This document shows positions 44,341 to 56,500 of a stretch of 64,000 bases of DNA, piece by piece. Numbering within the stretch: position 1 is the first letter of the stretch; each line of letters opens with the position of its first letter. Origin of the DNA: Mesostigma viride (Eukaryota > Streptophyta > Mesostigmatophyceae > Mesostigmatales > Mesostigmataceae); assembly GCA_009746045.1 (NCBI GenBank), contig RPFO01000156.1, positions 6,226,947-6,290,946 of the forward strand, given 5' to 3'. The translations under genes were made by a program, and so were the position numbers. The notes below the pieces were generated by a model. That model had not been told where the DNA came from and made no database searches. It saw only the letters and a list, made by a program, of their open reading frames with translations.

Positions 44341-45690
44341 CTCACCTTTAAGTACATGGCGGACATTGTTGAGTGCTTGAAGCTGGCGTTCCTTAAATGC
44401 CGCAAGAAGCTCTCGGAGACTCGCTTCACGCTGGACGACGACTTGACCCTGGCCCAGCAACAGCGGCGACGCAAGCTATGGCCGACCTACCTTCAGCTCC
44501 GGCAGAGCGCAAGGGGGAAGCCGGTATACTGGAGGGGGGCGGTCATCCACGTTGACCACAAGCCCTGGCAGCCCCCTCCTGCCACCTCAGACTAGGAATA
44601 TATATACCAGTAGTGCAGATTAGTAAGGCTTAGCCTAGCATGTGGCCCACGCGCATGTGCGCCCATGATGGCCCCCATGGATGTTGCCTTCAGAATTTAG
44701 CCAAGCCATGCCTATAATGGACTGTCTGGGCCTGGAGGCGAGGGCGGTGGGGTTGGAGATTAGTGTCAAAACTGAGGCGATGGTGATTGGGGCCTCCAGT
44801 CGCCCACCGCTGCCGCGCCTGCTAGACGGGACGGAGGTCCCACTCCGCGACCGCTTCAAGCTGTTGGGGAGTTGGCTTCCGGACACTGCCAACGATGTGG
44901 ACACCCGCATCGGCCTTTCCTGGGCCAAGCTCCGTTCGCTCAACACCTACTGGCGCTCCAAGGGCCTGGACGAGCACCGCAAGCGCATGCTCTTCAAGGT
45001 CCTCGTCCTCACGGTGCTCACGTATGGCGCCGAGGCGTGGACACTCACGGCAACACTGGCAGCCAAGCTAGACGGCACAGTAACCCGGATGCTCCGACAG
45101 GTCCTGAATGTCGGGTTTTCTCAGCGTAGGTCCTTAGAGTCTTTGTATCACGGTATGCCGCGTATTTCGGACGAGATTAGACAGCGTAGGATAGCATTTG
45201 TAGGACATCTTGCTCGCACCAGCCAGGTCGACACCGCCCTTGGTCTGGCCGGTCCCCAGCGGCTCGGCCAACCGGGGCGGCACATTTTGACCTGGCCTGG
45301 CCCCAAGAACATTCCTAAAAAGGTAGGGAAACATGCCATGACCTATACCCAGATGTTGCTGGACGACCTAGTGGTCCCAGCCCAGTTTGAGTACCGCATC
45401 CACTCTCTCTCCCGTCTTTGGACTGCCATGCAGGACAAGACGCGGTGGAAGAAGATTGTCAAGGCGCACACGCCAGCCCCTGTGGGCAAGCCGCCTCCCC
45501 CCAAACGGAGGAGCCGTTTTGATGAGTAGCGTAGATAGGCTTTGCTAGACTAGATATAGCTTAGAGTTAGGTTAGTTCGATTACGCGGCTTCCTCCACAC
45601 CACCCATCCCGACCTGGAATATGTGCTACATGATCTCCCAACGGAGACATGTTATAATTTAATTTAATTTAATTTTAATGCCTATAATGG
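44341..45690 (+). mobile_element. Composite LINE fragment: ORF1 tail and UTR joined to ORF2
   Basis: 44341-44595 is the end of ORF1 (CRKKLSETRFTLDDDL through VYWRG and stop). 44596-44716 is the start of the ORF1-type 3' UTR (shared with copies 2 and 3). At about 44717 it switches to ORF2 sequence, which runs to 45529, then a UTR with the stem-loop at 45628-45652 and an AATTT tail to about 45680. The junction inside the UTR shows a template jump or recombination. Confidence 0.7.
44717..45529 (+). pseudogene. LINE ORF2 C-terminal part (end of RT and downstream), family A
   Basis: An open frame of about 270 residues, the longest ORF2 piece in the window. VGLEISVKTEAMVIG and LPRLLDGTEVPLRDRFKLLG are the region after the polymerase active site (the K-T-E and LLG motifs), RLFKVLVLTVLTYGAEAWTL is the conserved thumb-side helix of non-LTR reverse transcriptases, and RRIAFVGHLART is the following R-x-GH block. 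The C-terminus is basic (KPPPPKRRSRFDE). The catalytic palm with the D-D pair and any endonuclease domain are missing, so it is 5'-truncated and inactive though uninterrupted. Confidence 0.8.
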
Positions 45691-46135
45691 GACCCCCATG
45701 GACTGATGTTGCATTAAGAATTTAGCCATGCTATGCCAGCTTAGGGGAATACAGCAGTAGTGTAGAATAGATAGACCGTGGCCATGTACATGTACGCCTC
45801 CTAGAGGCACTATCCTAGCTAAGCCACGCGCTTTATTTAATCATGTACATGTGTGCCTATGATGTGCCACACTCCAGATGATGCCTAGTTTTATTTAGTT
45901 ATGTTGTGCCCATGCAGGGAGTAACTCTCTGCTGAGACGCCATGCCCTAGCTTTTTGTATAGCTATGCTGATCTTCCCCCCCATGACAGGCTCCCCCTTC
46001 GCTGGGCATAGCTTGAAGATCATGGGGATGCAAGTGCCCTGGTGCACCTAGAGCAAGGGTCCTTTGGCATTCCCACCCTTGCAGGAAGTAGCTTAGAATG
46101 TATGATAGGCCATATGCCCCTTCTCAAGGGCTATT
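45691..46135 (+). mobile_element. LINE 3' UTR debris
   Basis: Pieces of the ORF1-type LINE 3' UTR (GGGACCCCCATGGA, ATGCAGGGAGTAACTCTCTG, CCCCCTTCGCTGGGCATAG, TAGAATGTATGATAGGCCAT) without coding sequence, ending abruptly near 46135 at the inverted fragment. Confidence 0.6.
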
Positions 46136-46855
46136 AAAAAAATTAAATTAAATTATAACATGCCTCCGTGGGGAGGTCATGTAGCACATATTTCATGATG
46201 GATGGGGTGGAGGAAGCCGCGTGATCGAACTATCCTAACTCTATCTAGAAAATCCTAACTGCACTACTCATCAAAACGCCTCCTCCGCTTGGGGGGAGGT
46301 GGCTTGCCCACAGGGTCGGGCGTGTGTGCCTTGACAATCTTCTTCCACCGCTCCTTGTCCTGCATGGCAGTCCAAAGACGGGAGAGAGAGTGGATGCGGT
46401 GCTCAAACTGGGCTGGGACCACGAGGTCGTCCAGCAGCATCTGAACGTAGTTGGTGACAGGTTTCCCTACCCTTTTGGGAATGTCCTTGGGGCCAGGCCA
46501 GGTCAGAATGTGCCGCCCTGGCTGTCCAAGCCGCTGGGGGCCGGCCAGACCAAGGGTGGTGTCGACCTGGCTGGTGCGTGCAAGGTGTCCTACAAATGCT
46601 ATCCTACGCTGTCTAATCTCGTCCGAAACACGAGGCATGCCATGATACAGAGACTCTGATGACGGACGCTCGGAAAAACCTACATTAAGGACCTGCCGGA
46701 GCATCCTGTAAACTGTGCCGTCGAGCCGAGCTGCCAGCTTGGGGGGGAGGGTCCACGCCTCGGCGCCATACGTGAGCACCGTGAGGACGAGGACCTTGAA
46801 GAGCATGCGCTTGCGGTGCCCGTTAAGGCCCTTCGAGCGCCAGTAGGGTGTGAGC
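46136..46855 (-). mobile_element. 5'-truncated LINE ORF2 fragment, family A, inverted
   Basis: On the minus strand it codes from about 46850 (TPYWRSKGLNGHRKRMLFK-like) through LTVLTYGAEAWTL, SDEIRQRRIAFVGHL and the basic C-terminus, stop at 46264, then UTR, the stem-loop at 46158-46182 and an AATTT tail at 46138-46157. About 180 codons are open. Confidence 0.8.
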
Positions 46856-47205
46856 GAACGGGCTATGTGCTACATATACTCCCAACGGAGTTATGTTCCT
46901 AATTAATTAATTAATTAATGCCATGCAGAGAGATGCTCTCTGTCGAGAAGCCATGTCCTAGCTCTTGTATAGCCATGATGATCTTCCTCCCTCACAGGCA
47001 TGCTCCCCCCTTACCCGGGCATAGCGTGATAGACCATGAGGGTGCAGGTGCCTTGGTGCACCTAGAGCAGGGGTAGCTTACATTCCCACCCTTGCATGAA
47101 GTAGCCTAGAATGTATTAAAAGCCATATGCCCCTTCTCAGGGCTATGTGCTACATCTACTCCCAACGGAGTGATGTTGATAATTAATTAATTCATTCATT
47201 CATTA
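46856..47205 (+). mobile_element. Two LINE 3'-end fragments with TTAA-type tails
   Basis: 46860-46918 is only the stem-loop (46872-46896) plus tail. 46919-47205 is about 230 bp of 3' UTR, the stem-loop at 47152-47176 and an AATT/ATTC tail. Both are strongly 5'-truncated insertions. Confidence 0.7.
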
Positions 47206-47519
47206 ACAATGATAAATTACGGTGGTGAGATTGGCATGCAACATAAGGAAAACCCCGAAAAGAAGAAGATATATAAATGGCCTGCGCTGGTTGTCTCCTT
47301 GATATCCTCCCCTCGGTCGCCACCGTCCTCTGATCCCCCGCAGCATTCCCCGCCCGCGTCATTGATAAACACCAGAAAACCCACGCGGGTATTCTGCACA
47401 CGGCGGATTGGATGGCTCTTTTTGATGACCTCAACGCCCAGGGTGGCGTGTGGCTGTTCTCACTCTCGTTGCGGAGTGTGGACTCGACTTACCTCTGCGC
47501 TCTCCCCAAAAGCCCCCCA

Positions 47520-48290
47520 TTTGTCCTGGTCGAGAAACAGGACCTGTTCAAGGTCCTCGTCCTTCCTGTTCTCACGTATGGGGCCGAGACGTGGACCCTC
47601 ACCGCCGACCTGGCCCGCAAGCTGGACGGCGCGGTCACCAACAATGATGCTGCGTTCCATTTACAGAGTAGGATATGCTGCTCATGTCCGCAATGAGGAC
47701 CTGTGCCAGGGCATGCCATACATCACCATCACCATTAAGCAGCGGCGCCTGCAGCTCGTAGGGCACCTAGCTCGCACCAACCAGGTAGACACCGCACGGG
47801 GCCCCCCCGCAGGACTGAGACCAGCTCAGCCTGGCCGGCACCTCCTGACGTGGGCCGGGCCCCCTAATGTTAGACGCCGCAAGGCCCGCACCTTCAAAGA
47901 ACAACTAGTCGAGGACATGGGGGGCCTATAGGCCTCTCTGTGATTTGGAAGAAGATGATGGACAAGGCCAAGTGGGCCCAGGTCGTAGAGGACAACGAGC
48001 CCCCCCCTGTGCATGGGGAAGCGCCCGCGTGTGCATGCCCGTGGGAGGCACGCCAGTGCTGTATAGATAGATGTTGTAGTTAGTAATGCTGTTAGATATA
48101 GATGTAGGTAGCTGATGTAGATAGGGCCGATTTCTGGCCTGCGCTGCATGGTTGTCTCCTTGATAGATGTAGGTAGCTGATGTAGATAGCTTAGACCGGT
48201 AGGACTGTTTGCACCCACCCATCCATCCATCGGGATTAATGCTCCGTGACTCCCCAACGGGAGCACGAGTCTAATTAATTAATTAATTTG
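47520..48290 (+). mobile_element. LINE ORF2 fragment, family B, with stem-loop tail
   Basis: Codes for FKVLVLPVLTYGAETWTLTADL, then after a frame change RRLQLVGHLARTNQVDTARG, PGRHLLTWAGPPN and KKMMDKAKWAQVVEDNE. It is homologous to but distinct from family A. The 3' UTR contains the GATA-rich piece interrupted by a 38-bp insertion (48125-48162), CACCCATCCATCC, then the stem-loop at 48245-48267 (CGTG-A-CTCCC, CAAC, GGGAGCACG) and a TTAA tail. Other family B pieces are at 61392-61645 and 63750-64000, both inverted. Confidence 0.75.
48098..48189 (+). mobile_element. 38-bp insertion between 27-bp direct repeats
   Basis: The 27 bases at 48098-48124 recur exactly at 48163-48189. Between them lies a 38-bp piece ending GTTGTCTCCTTG, the same 3' end as the repeats at 22.3 and 59.0 kb. 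It sits inside the family B LINE, so it is younger than that LINE. Confidence 0.65.
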
Positions 48291-50290
48291 GTCCTGGCGC
48301 CTAGTCACCATCTGGTGGCGCTGCGACACCAACTGTTTGCCCCGCAACCTCTTGTTCCCGCAGGGCGGCCTTGTGATGTTGCTGCGGGGAGGCCTTGGAC
48401 CCCACTGGACCCACTACCTGTCATTGTCGTCAGCAACCCACTACCTGTCATGCATGGGTGGCCGACAGCTAGAATCAGAATTGGTACTTGTACTTGCACA
48501 CTGTTTTCCTGATCGGTGGTGCTCCGGCGCCATGGTCCTGTCCGTAATCCGTTTTACCCCACGCGAACATCCAGTCTGAGGATTCGGACGGCGCGGCTTT
48601 CTACTCCCCCAATTATTCTGATTTGGCACGGCGCAAAGGTGAAAACCATTTTCGTTTAGTGCCGGTCCGCGAAAAACGCGATCTGCAAATGAATCCAGGC
48701 CGGAATCGAACTGGGGACCTCTCGCACCAACTTTTGCTGACTATAGGACGGACGTCTCCGGATCCTAGGGTATCGATCGCCAACTGACACCTACAGTCAT
48801 CCGCAAAAGTTCTCCTTTCCGGGGAGTGATGCAAGCCTGTCGGATTTGGTACTAGATAAATCATTCGAGATCTGTGTGTGTAGGAGTACTACACCCCAAT
48901 TATAACCACCGACCTGACATCGTGGTTCTGGACTTTGAGGGAGGCGGCCGGCACTTGCTCATTGACGTTTCTGTGGCTAACCCTTGGCTCTTAGCCATGT
49001 GGTGCATCCCAGGCGGCGGGCTACACGGCGGATCGGGCTGAGCGGGCCACTGAGCTCACGGCCTATGGCGACGTCGGGCATAATTTGTCTTAATAAAGAC
49101 ATATATAGGAATGTGACAATAAGCTGCATGCAGCGCCATTGCATGCACATCGTGCACTCCGCAACAACGCGCAATTGCTGTAGCACATGTCCACTCAATA
49201 AATAAACGTGTTGAGCAATAAATAAACAGTAGCAGGCTAGAAGCCTGCAACTGAAGGACGGGAGCTTACAAAACTTCATGAGCACAATGGTTGGCAGGCC
49301 GGCTATTTACCAACACATGGTTGACTGGCGCGCAACTCATCGCTCGATATCATGGCTTGGTGTCAGTTTGCGCAGCAATGCCAACGATCAGACAAGTACA
49401 AATGCCTGATATGATTCTACATGTGGGCCCCTTGCGCCAACGAGACAACCTGCAATCCTGCACCGCATCTGTGCTACCTTGGCTGTGTCATAAACTGACG
49501 TACGCCAAGAAAATATGCCAAGCTCTAATTTACTACTAATTACTGCTATTTACTGCTATTGGGGTCACCCTCGTGGAAGTATGTGGTTAACCGAAAGTTA
49601 ACACTTGTCAGGACACCCCCCTCTCACCGGGGGGATGCGAGCCTTACCATCCCATCCACTCCGTAGAGAATGAACAGCGTTCATTCTCTATCAGGATATG
49701 CTGCTTAATCCGAGCACGTATCAAAGTTGGCGGATCGATCTAGGCGATTCTTACAGTCATTTCTATCAACAGCCAGTACTGGTATCGATCGCCCGTACAG
49801 GAAGCGGGTGGCTCTGCCCAGGCAGATACCTGGCCTGCGCCCTGGCAGCAACTTGGCGTGGGATCATCCTGCGTTGCTCACCTCAGTCGACCTCGCTATG
49901 ATCGTACAACTTCTTCTCCAAAACCCTGCAATTGCCACAAACCCACCACAGGTAGACCGTGAACAGAGAATGATGTGTCAACCCCCCCCCACCCCCCACC
50001 CCCCCAAAAAAACTCACAGTTACAATTTTCAGAGAAACATCCGGGTCCGGCTTACTGAGAAAAAGTTGACTGCGCACCACACGACCAGTACACATACTAC
50101 GCACATCCCCCCCCCAGCCCCCACCCCCTCTCGCTTCCCCGCCCCGCCCGCGCTCGCTCAGGTTTCCATTCCTGAACCTGCGCTCAGTACTAATAACAGG
50201 AATAACTAAGCTAGTTGCCTCTATACATGGCACATACTTGCTGGGCTCAGTGCCCCCCAGGTTGCCAAGTTCTCGGTCCTCTTTTCGTTA
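48291..50290. other. Two kilobases with no supported gene
   Basis: 48690-48790 read on the minus strand has a Pol III B-box-like string (AGTTCGATTCC) after TAGTCAGCAAAAGTTGG, possibly a degraded tRNA-derived sequence. A perfect 12-bp inverted repeat with a three-base loop lies at 49664-49690 (TAGAGAATGAAC, AGC). The rest shows nothing. Confidence 0.5.
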
Positions 50291-50309
50291 CCCACTAGTA
50301 AACTTACTA

Positions 50310-50482
50310 GTATTGCGATCGAATACGAGTATCACGATCAAATAGTAGTATCGCAATCAAATAGGAGTATCGCGATCAAATAGGAGTATCACGATCAAAT
50401 ACGAGGAGCATCGCGGTCAAATAGGAGTATCGCGATCAAATAAGAGTATCGCGATCAAATAGGAGCATCGCGATCAAATAGA
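50310..50482. repeat. 19-bp minisatellite
   Basis: About nine copies of GTATCGCGATCAAATAGGA with point variants and one GAGGAGC expansion. It lies just past the 3' end of the glycosyltransferase gene. Confidence 0.9.
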
Positions 50483-50501
50483 CAAATCAGGCCATACACA
50501 C

Positions 50502-53500
50502 TCACTTGCTGGGTTTGATGCCCCCCATCTTGCCCAGTTCCTGATTCTCCTTCCGGTACAGCTCGTCAAAGTCGGCCGGCTTGACGTGGTGCCATGAGAT
50601 CCGCAGCTTGGGGCTCGCATTTGCGGGCAAGCTGCAGGAGGGCGGGTCGCCTTTCCTGGGCAGCCCGCCCTCTGGTGTCCCGTTACACTGGCACTCGGCA
50701 AAGCCCGGCTTGCCTGCCGTGAAACCTTTACCGTGCACGCGCTCGCCTGTGGGAGCCGCCGCGATGCCAACACCGAGGGTTTTGTGTGGCGAAGAAGAAC
50801 GGCATGAGAAGCTATGTGGGGAGAGAAGCAAGGGTTTCGCGGCAGAGGAGTGCAGCATGATTAGATAGGGAGAGAGGGTTTTGGGCCAGGGAGAACATGA
50901 TAGCCATATAGGAAGAGTAGCAAGGGTTTCGCGGCAGAGCCCAGCATGATTAGATAGGAAGAAAAAGAATGGCACGTATACGGGATTTGTGGCAGATTGG
51001 AAGAGTGAAAGAGGTTAGATGCAGGGAGAAAAAACATTTTGTCAGCATAAGGTAGGATGTGTGTGTGTGCCAGCATGGGCATTTTGTGTACGAGGACATG
51101 CATATCTTAAGCACACTGGACTGAACACCAAGACCCACAAGAACTGCTAGGATGCACTGCTAGGGAAAGAACAACCAATGAATCAAGAGTGACCTCTCTT
51201 TCTGATGGGGTCATCCCAGGGCTTACACCCCTAGGCCCACGTTTAAGAATGGGGTCCGGCCGACCCAGGGCTGCGATCTTAAACCTGAAATCCAGGGCTG
51301 GCCATGTCAAAGGTGAGACCTGTGGGATAGTAAACCTGAGGCCTAGACCTGAGCACCTATTCTCTATCGTGTAGGTGAGACCTGTGGGATAGTAAACCTG
51401 AGGCCTAGACCTGAGCACCTATTCTCTATCGTGTAGGTGAGACCTGTGGGATAGTAAACCTGAGGCCTAGACCTGAGTACCTATTCTCCATCGTGTAGGT
51501 GAGACCTGTGGGATAGTAAACCTGAGGCCTAGACCTGAGCACCTATTCTCTATCGTGTAGGTGAGACCTGTGGGATAGTAAACCTGAGGCCTAGACCTGA
51601 GTACCTATTCTCTATCGTGTAGGTGAGACCTGTGGGATAGTAAACCTGAGGCCTAGACCTGAGCACCTATTCTCTATCGTGTAGGTGAGACCTGTGGGAT
51701 AGTAAACCTGAGGCCTAGACCTGAGTACCTATTCTCTATCGTGTAGGTGAGACCTGTGGGATAGTAAACCTGAGGCCTAGACCTGAGCACCTATTCTCTA
51801 TCGTGTAGGTGAGACCTGTGGGATAGTAAACCTGAGGCCTAGACCTGAGTACCTATTCTCTATCGTGTAGGTGAGACCTGTGGGATATTAAACCTGAGGC
51901 CTAGACCTGAGTACCTATTCTCTATCGTGTACCACTTACCAGCCAGCCTTTTGTACCTACTTTAAGATCTTTTCGTCCGTCACCACCCGTGCGATCTTAA
52001 ACCTGAAATTCTAAAATTCAGGGTCTCAAGGTCTTAAACCTGGGCATCTTAATTAAATGTGGGCCTGGGGGTGTAGTAGAAGCGTTTTGCCACACTGCAA
52101 ACGGAGTTTTAGGCCGGTGAAAACTACATGCAGCCCCAAAACTTCAACAAAAAATAGTCATAAATAAACAAAAGTAACAAATAACAGTGATAAAAAAATA
52201 ATAGTAAAAAGGGAAACACAGGCGGCCTTCTGGTACGGACACACATAAGCTCTGCGACTCGCCACCACCACAACGGTCGCTCATTCTCACCACGAGTGGT
52301 CCACGCACAGACAAACACCGAGGTAGGTCGCTTTGCACCCACGCAAGGTGGTGTTCTGTACCCCAAACACCACGGTAGGACTCTTTGGCAACCATGCATG
52401 GTGTTCTGCAGCCCAGACGCAAAGGTTGGACGCCTAGCATGCATGCATGAATGCATGCATGCATGCATGCATGCATGGTGTTCTGCAACCCACTCCTATG
52501 CCTCCTCATATGCACTGGTCAGCATGTAGCCGCTATGTTCATGCTCAGCACCATTCGGCACAGATTGCTTCAGCACCCTTCCGCAATATTCCGCACCCTT
52601 CCGCACCATTCGCCCCCGTGTTTGTCGCATATCCTGTTTGGCATTGTCTTGCGAGCACCATCTAGCTTGCTCAACACCTCCACATCACATCATGTCACAG
52701 GCCATCACTCACCCCCAGAGTCCTGCACGCAGCATGCCAGCACGACATCTGTCGCCGGGAGGTCGTACCGCCAGTTGGCCTCATAGTAACGCTGGCACTC
52801 CTTGAGGTTCATGCGGTTCACCAGCGCGCCACTCAGCACGACGCCTGCGCCCCCATTTAGCCAACCCCCCAGGCCCCGATTCTCAGGGGGCACCTCCCCC
52901 GGCTTGCCCAGGAAGCCCTTCACGGGCCCCGAGGAGCACTTGAAGTTGGGCCCGCAGCAGTGGGTCATCCCTGTGTAAACCGCGTCGTGGTGCTTCAGGG
53001 TGTCCAGGTAGCAGAGCAGGCGCCGCACATAGATGTACGTGTCGTCGTGGACCAGCAGGTACCTGTGGGGGAGCAGCGGGCACGGGCGGGTGGCATCATT
53101 ACGTATGCAACTATTATTAATTATTATACTAGTATATTATTAATTATTATATATTTACGAGGGCGGGTGGCATCATTACGTATGCAACGTGCCAACCACC
53201 CAAAGTGGACGTGTTGTCGTGGACCAGTAGGTACCTGTGATTGACCACCAGGTCGTAAGAACAGGCAGGCAGCACTTATCAAAGACATGGAAAATATGCT
53301 CAATTCATGCCTCCGATGGGAGGTCAAGAAGCACCGAATAACTCCAAGGTTCGAAGAAACACCAAGCAAACCGGCCAAGCCCTGCACAACCCAAGGGATG
53401 ATCTGAAGCACTGGCCTGAGCAACCCGCTTATGTTCACAGTCAGCTAGGTATCTGGAACGACCGACAGACCAGGGGGATCAAGCATGGAGCTAGGCACCC

Positions 53501-56500
53501 CCCCCCTGGTCCACCCCTTCTTCCATCGGAACATCAATCTTTACCTCACCCCTTGAGCCCACCCATCTCTTCGACCTCCTCCCCCTCTCACCCCCGTTAC
53601 TCCCCCCCTCTCTCTCCAACCCCCCCTTCTTCTTCGGGAGCGTTCACCCACCACTTCTTCTTGGGGAACGCAGCCCGCAGCTTGTCGAGCAGCACCAAGT
53701 AGTCTGCGCGCTTCCCCCCCTCGGTCTTGGTGAACACCACCGCGTGCGACATCCACTGCAGCCAGGTGCGCTGAAGTGCTTCGATCAGGTCCCTGGGCCC
53801 TGCCGCGGGGGCACCCTGGTTCCCCAGGTGCTGTGCGTAGAACTGCCATGTTTCATTCGATGATGTCATGTGTCATGCATCATGTGTCATTTGATGATGT
53901 CACGTGTGATTCGATGATGTCACAAGTCATGCGTCATGTGTGGGAGCAGCAGCCAAGGGGCAGGAAAGTCGCATGTGGCGCGTTGGCATGTTTGGTGAGC
54001 CAGTCATGGGGCCACATGAGGCAACATAGGGACAAAAAGAGATAGGGGCGGCGAACAGTGACCCGCTACTATACCCCCAACCACCCCGAGCCCTCCCCCC
54101 TCCCCCCCCCCTCCTTCCCTGCCCCCCTTCTTCCCCCCCCCTTCGCCCCCCCCCTACGCCCGCCCCCCTTCGCCCCCCCCTTCGCCCCCCCCCCTTCGCC
54201 CCCCCCTTCGCCCCCGCCCCTCGCCCCCGCCCTCTCGCCCCCGCCCCCTCGCCCCCCTTCGCCCCCCTTCGCCCCCCTTCGCCCCCCTTCGCCCCCCCAT
54301 CCCCTTCTCCCCCCCCCCTTTCCCTTCTCCCCCCCCCCTTTCTCCCCCGCCCCCCCCCCCCCCCCTCCCCTTACCTTGGCGGCCACCTCGGACGAAACCT
54401 TCCCCTCAAGTGCCTTCATGCGCTTGACCCAATCTGGTGCCTTGCGAATGCGTGACATGACCCCCACGGCGACATCCCCATTCTCCACATGGCCACACCC
54501 TGCTGCCGATAGCCCGCCACTGCCCTCATGGTCCTTGACGTTGGCGCCCACGAACCCAGGCCCGTGCTTGCCCCCTCCCGCCTGGTGGTTGCTCCCGGAC
54601 GCACGCGCCTTGGGCGCCGCCACCGGCTTCTTCTTCGCCTTGTGCTTCCCTGCCGCACCACCACCACTTGACAGCTTGGAGCCCCCATGAGCCCCACTCC
54701 AGCCCCCCCCGCCCCCCTGCTCGCCCTCGTCCTCGGGGTCATTGTAGTCGTCCGGAGCGACCGACGAGGCATCGAAGGAGCTGCTTGCATCCAGCTCGGT
54801 CGAATCGCCCTCGGTCCCTGGCCGTTCCCACGAAAATGACGGCAGTACACCATCCCGTGCCCGCATCGGGCCGTCCTGTGGACCCATATGGTCATCACCG
54901 CCATCAACCGCCGGCATGATGCTAGCAACCGTGACATCGCCACCACCACCGCCCTCCCTCCCCCTACCGCTCCCCATCCCTCCCATCCCTGCCAGCTGGG
55001 CGGCACCGGGGGCGATTGGGGCCGGCTGGGCAACCCACCGCGTGGGCCATGCCGGCGAGCTGGCGTCCTCCCTTTTGGAAGGAACCTTGCTCGCGGGCAG
55101 CGGCTGCGCCCGCATTGGCGGCGGAGAGCCCGTTTTACTCCAGCCCCGGCCCTGTAGCTCAGCCACCGTGTCCCGATAGCTTCCCTGCCACGACGTGAGA
55201 TGGTCCCCATGCCCGTCCGACGAATGAGACAGCAAAAAGCCGAGCCGGCCGCCTGTCCTGCCACCACCCGAAGACCAAGATCCCTGGGAGCCCCCTGCCC
55301 AGGAGGCAGCCCCTGCACCAGCGGTCGTGGGCAGAGGGAGTACGCGGGCGGGCGTGATGGCGATCGGTGACACTGGTGCGAAGAAGCGACCAAACGCCGT
55401 GCGCATGGCACCCTGGCCGGGACCCTGGGGCAGCGACAGCGACGAGGGCGCAGGCCCGACCGCGCCCTGCCTGGCGCCGGCAAGGGTGGAAACGGGGGGC
55501 AGACCCGTGGGGGGCGTCCGGTAGGGGAAGCCGCCACGCCCGGACCCCGAGCCGGTGCGCGGTAGAGGGAGGAGTGGTGCTGGATAGCGAGGTGGTGATG
55601 ATGAGGTGGCTAGCGAGGATGCTGTGAGCGCTTGTGAGGTGGAGGCTGTGATGCCGTGGGGGAGGGAGGAAGAGGGCAGTCCCTCCCCGGCCCTGGACCG
55701 TTGCTGCATCACCCTGGCGGCCGCATTGATATATACATTCATTATGCCATGTTTATTGCGTTATGTTTTTTAAATAACGTTCATCGATAATCATATGTTA
55801 TGTCATGTCATGGTAATGGCACGGAGCACGTGGGTGGGGGAAGAAACAGAGCAATTGGTTTGGGCGATGAGTGCATGCGAGCGAATGGGTCCAAAGGCAG
55901 GGCTTGGAAGGGCTTACATCGCGCTGCGTCTGTTTCAATCAAGCAATTCACTCAACGTGCTGTGGTGGGATGCTACGACGCGCCACCTGTCCATGGCCAT
56001 GCCCCTCTTGCCAGACAGCCGTCATCAGCATGCCATACATCACCCAGCATTCAGGTCGCTAGACTTTGCTGCGAGGCAACCCTAAACTTCTAGTACCGGC
56101 CACCGAAATCTCACCTGTCCAACAGGCTCGTCGCTTCCCACCCCGCCAGCCGGGGCGGGGCACCCACGTCTGCCAGCGCCCCCGTGCTCACGCCCTGGAG
56201 GTTCTCACCCCCGACACCCTGGAGGGTCCCACCAGCGCTGGGTATGCTAGGCGACAATCGATGCGACCACGCCGTGTAAAATCCCTGGCCCCCAGGCCGC
56301 GGAGGGCTCCCAACAAGGGCAGCAGCTCCCTGAACAGCCTTACTGCTGGCAGCCGCTGCGACCCGCTGCGCCTCGGCGATGTCCGCGGCGAGCTTCTGCA
56401 GGCCACCACCCTGGAGCGCAAACCTGGCGCCACCTGGCGTCGGGGTAGGCGCGCCGTGTGTCCCAGCTAACTTGTCAAAGGGCTGGGCGTCGGCTGGTTG

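Noticed and set aside
48690-48790. A tRNA gene on the minus strand
   Set aside because: A-box and B-box-like strings are present, but the T-stem does not pair, no anticodon arm or acceptor stem can be drawn, so at most it is a degraded tRNA-derived relic.
54069-54368. Continuation of the exon 2 frame as Gly/Arg-rich protein
   Set aside because: It lies beyond a good 5' splice site (AAG|GTAAGG) and is a C-rich repeat; including it would break the phase with exon 3.
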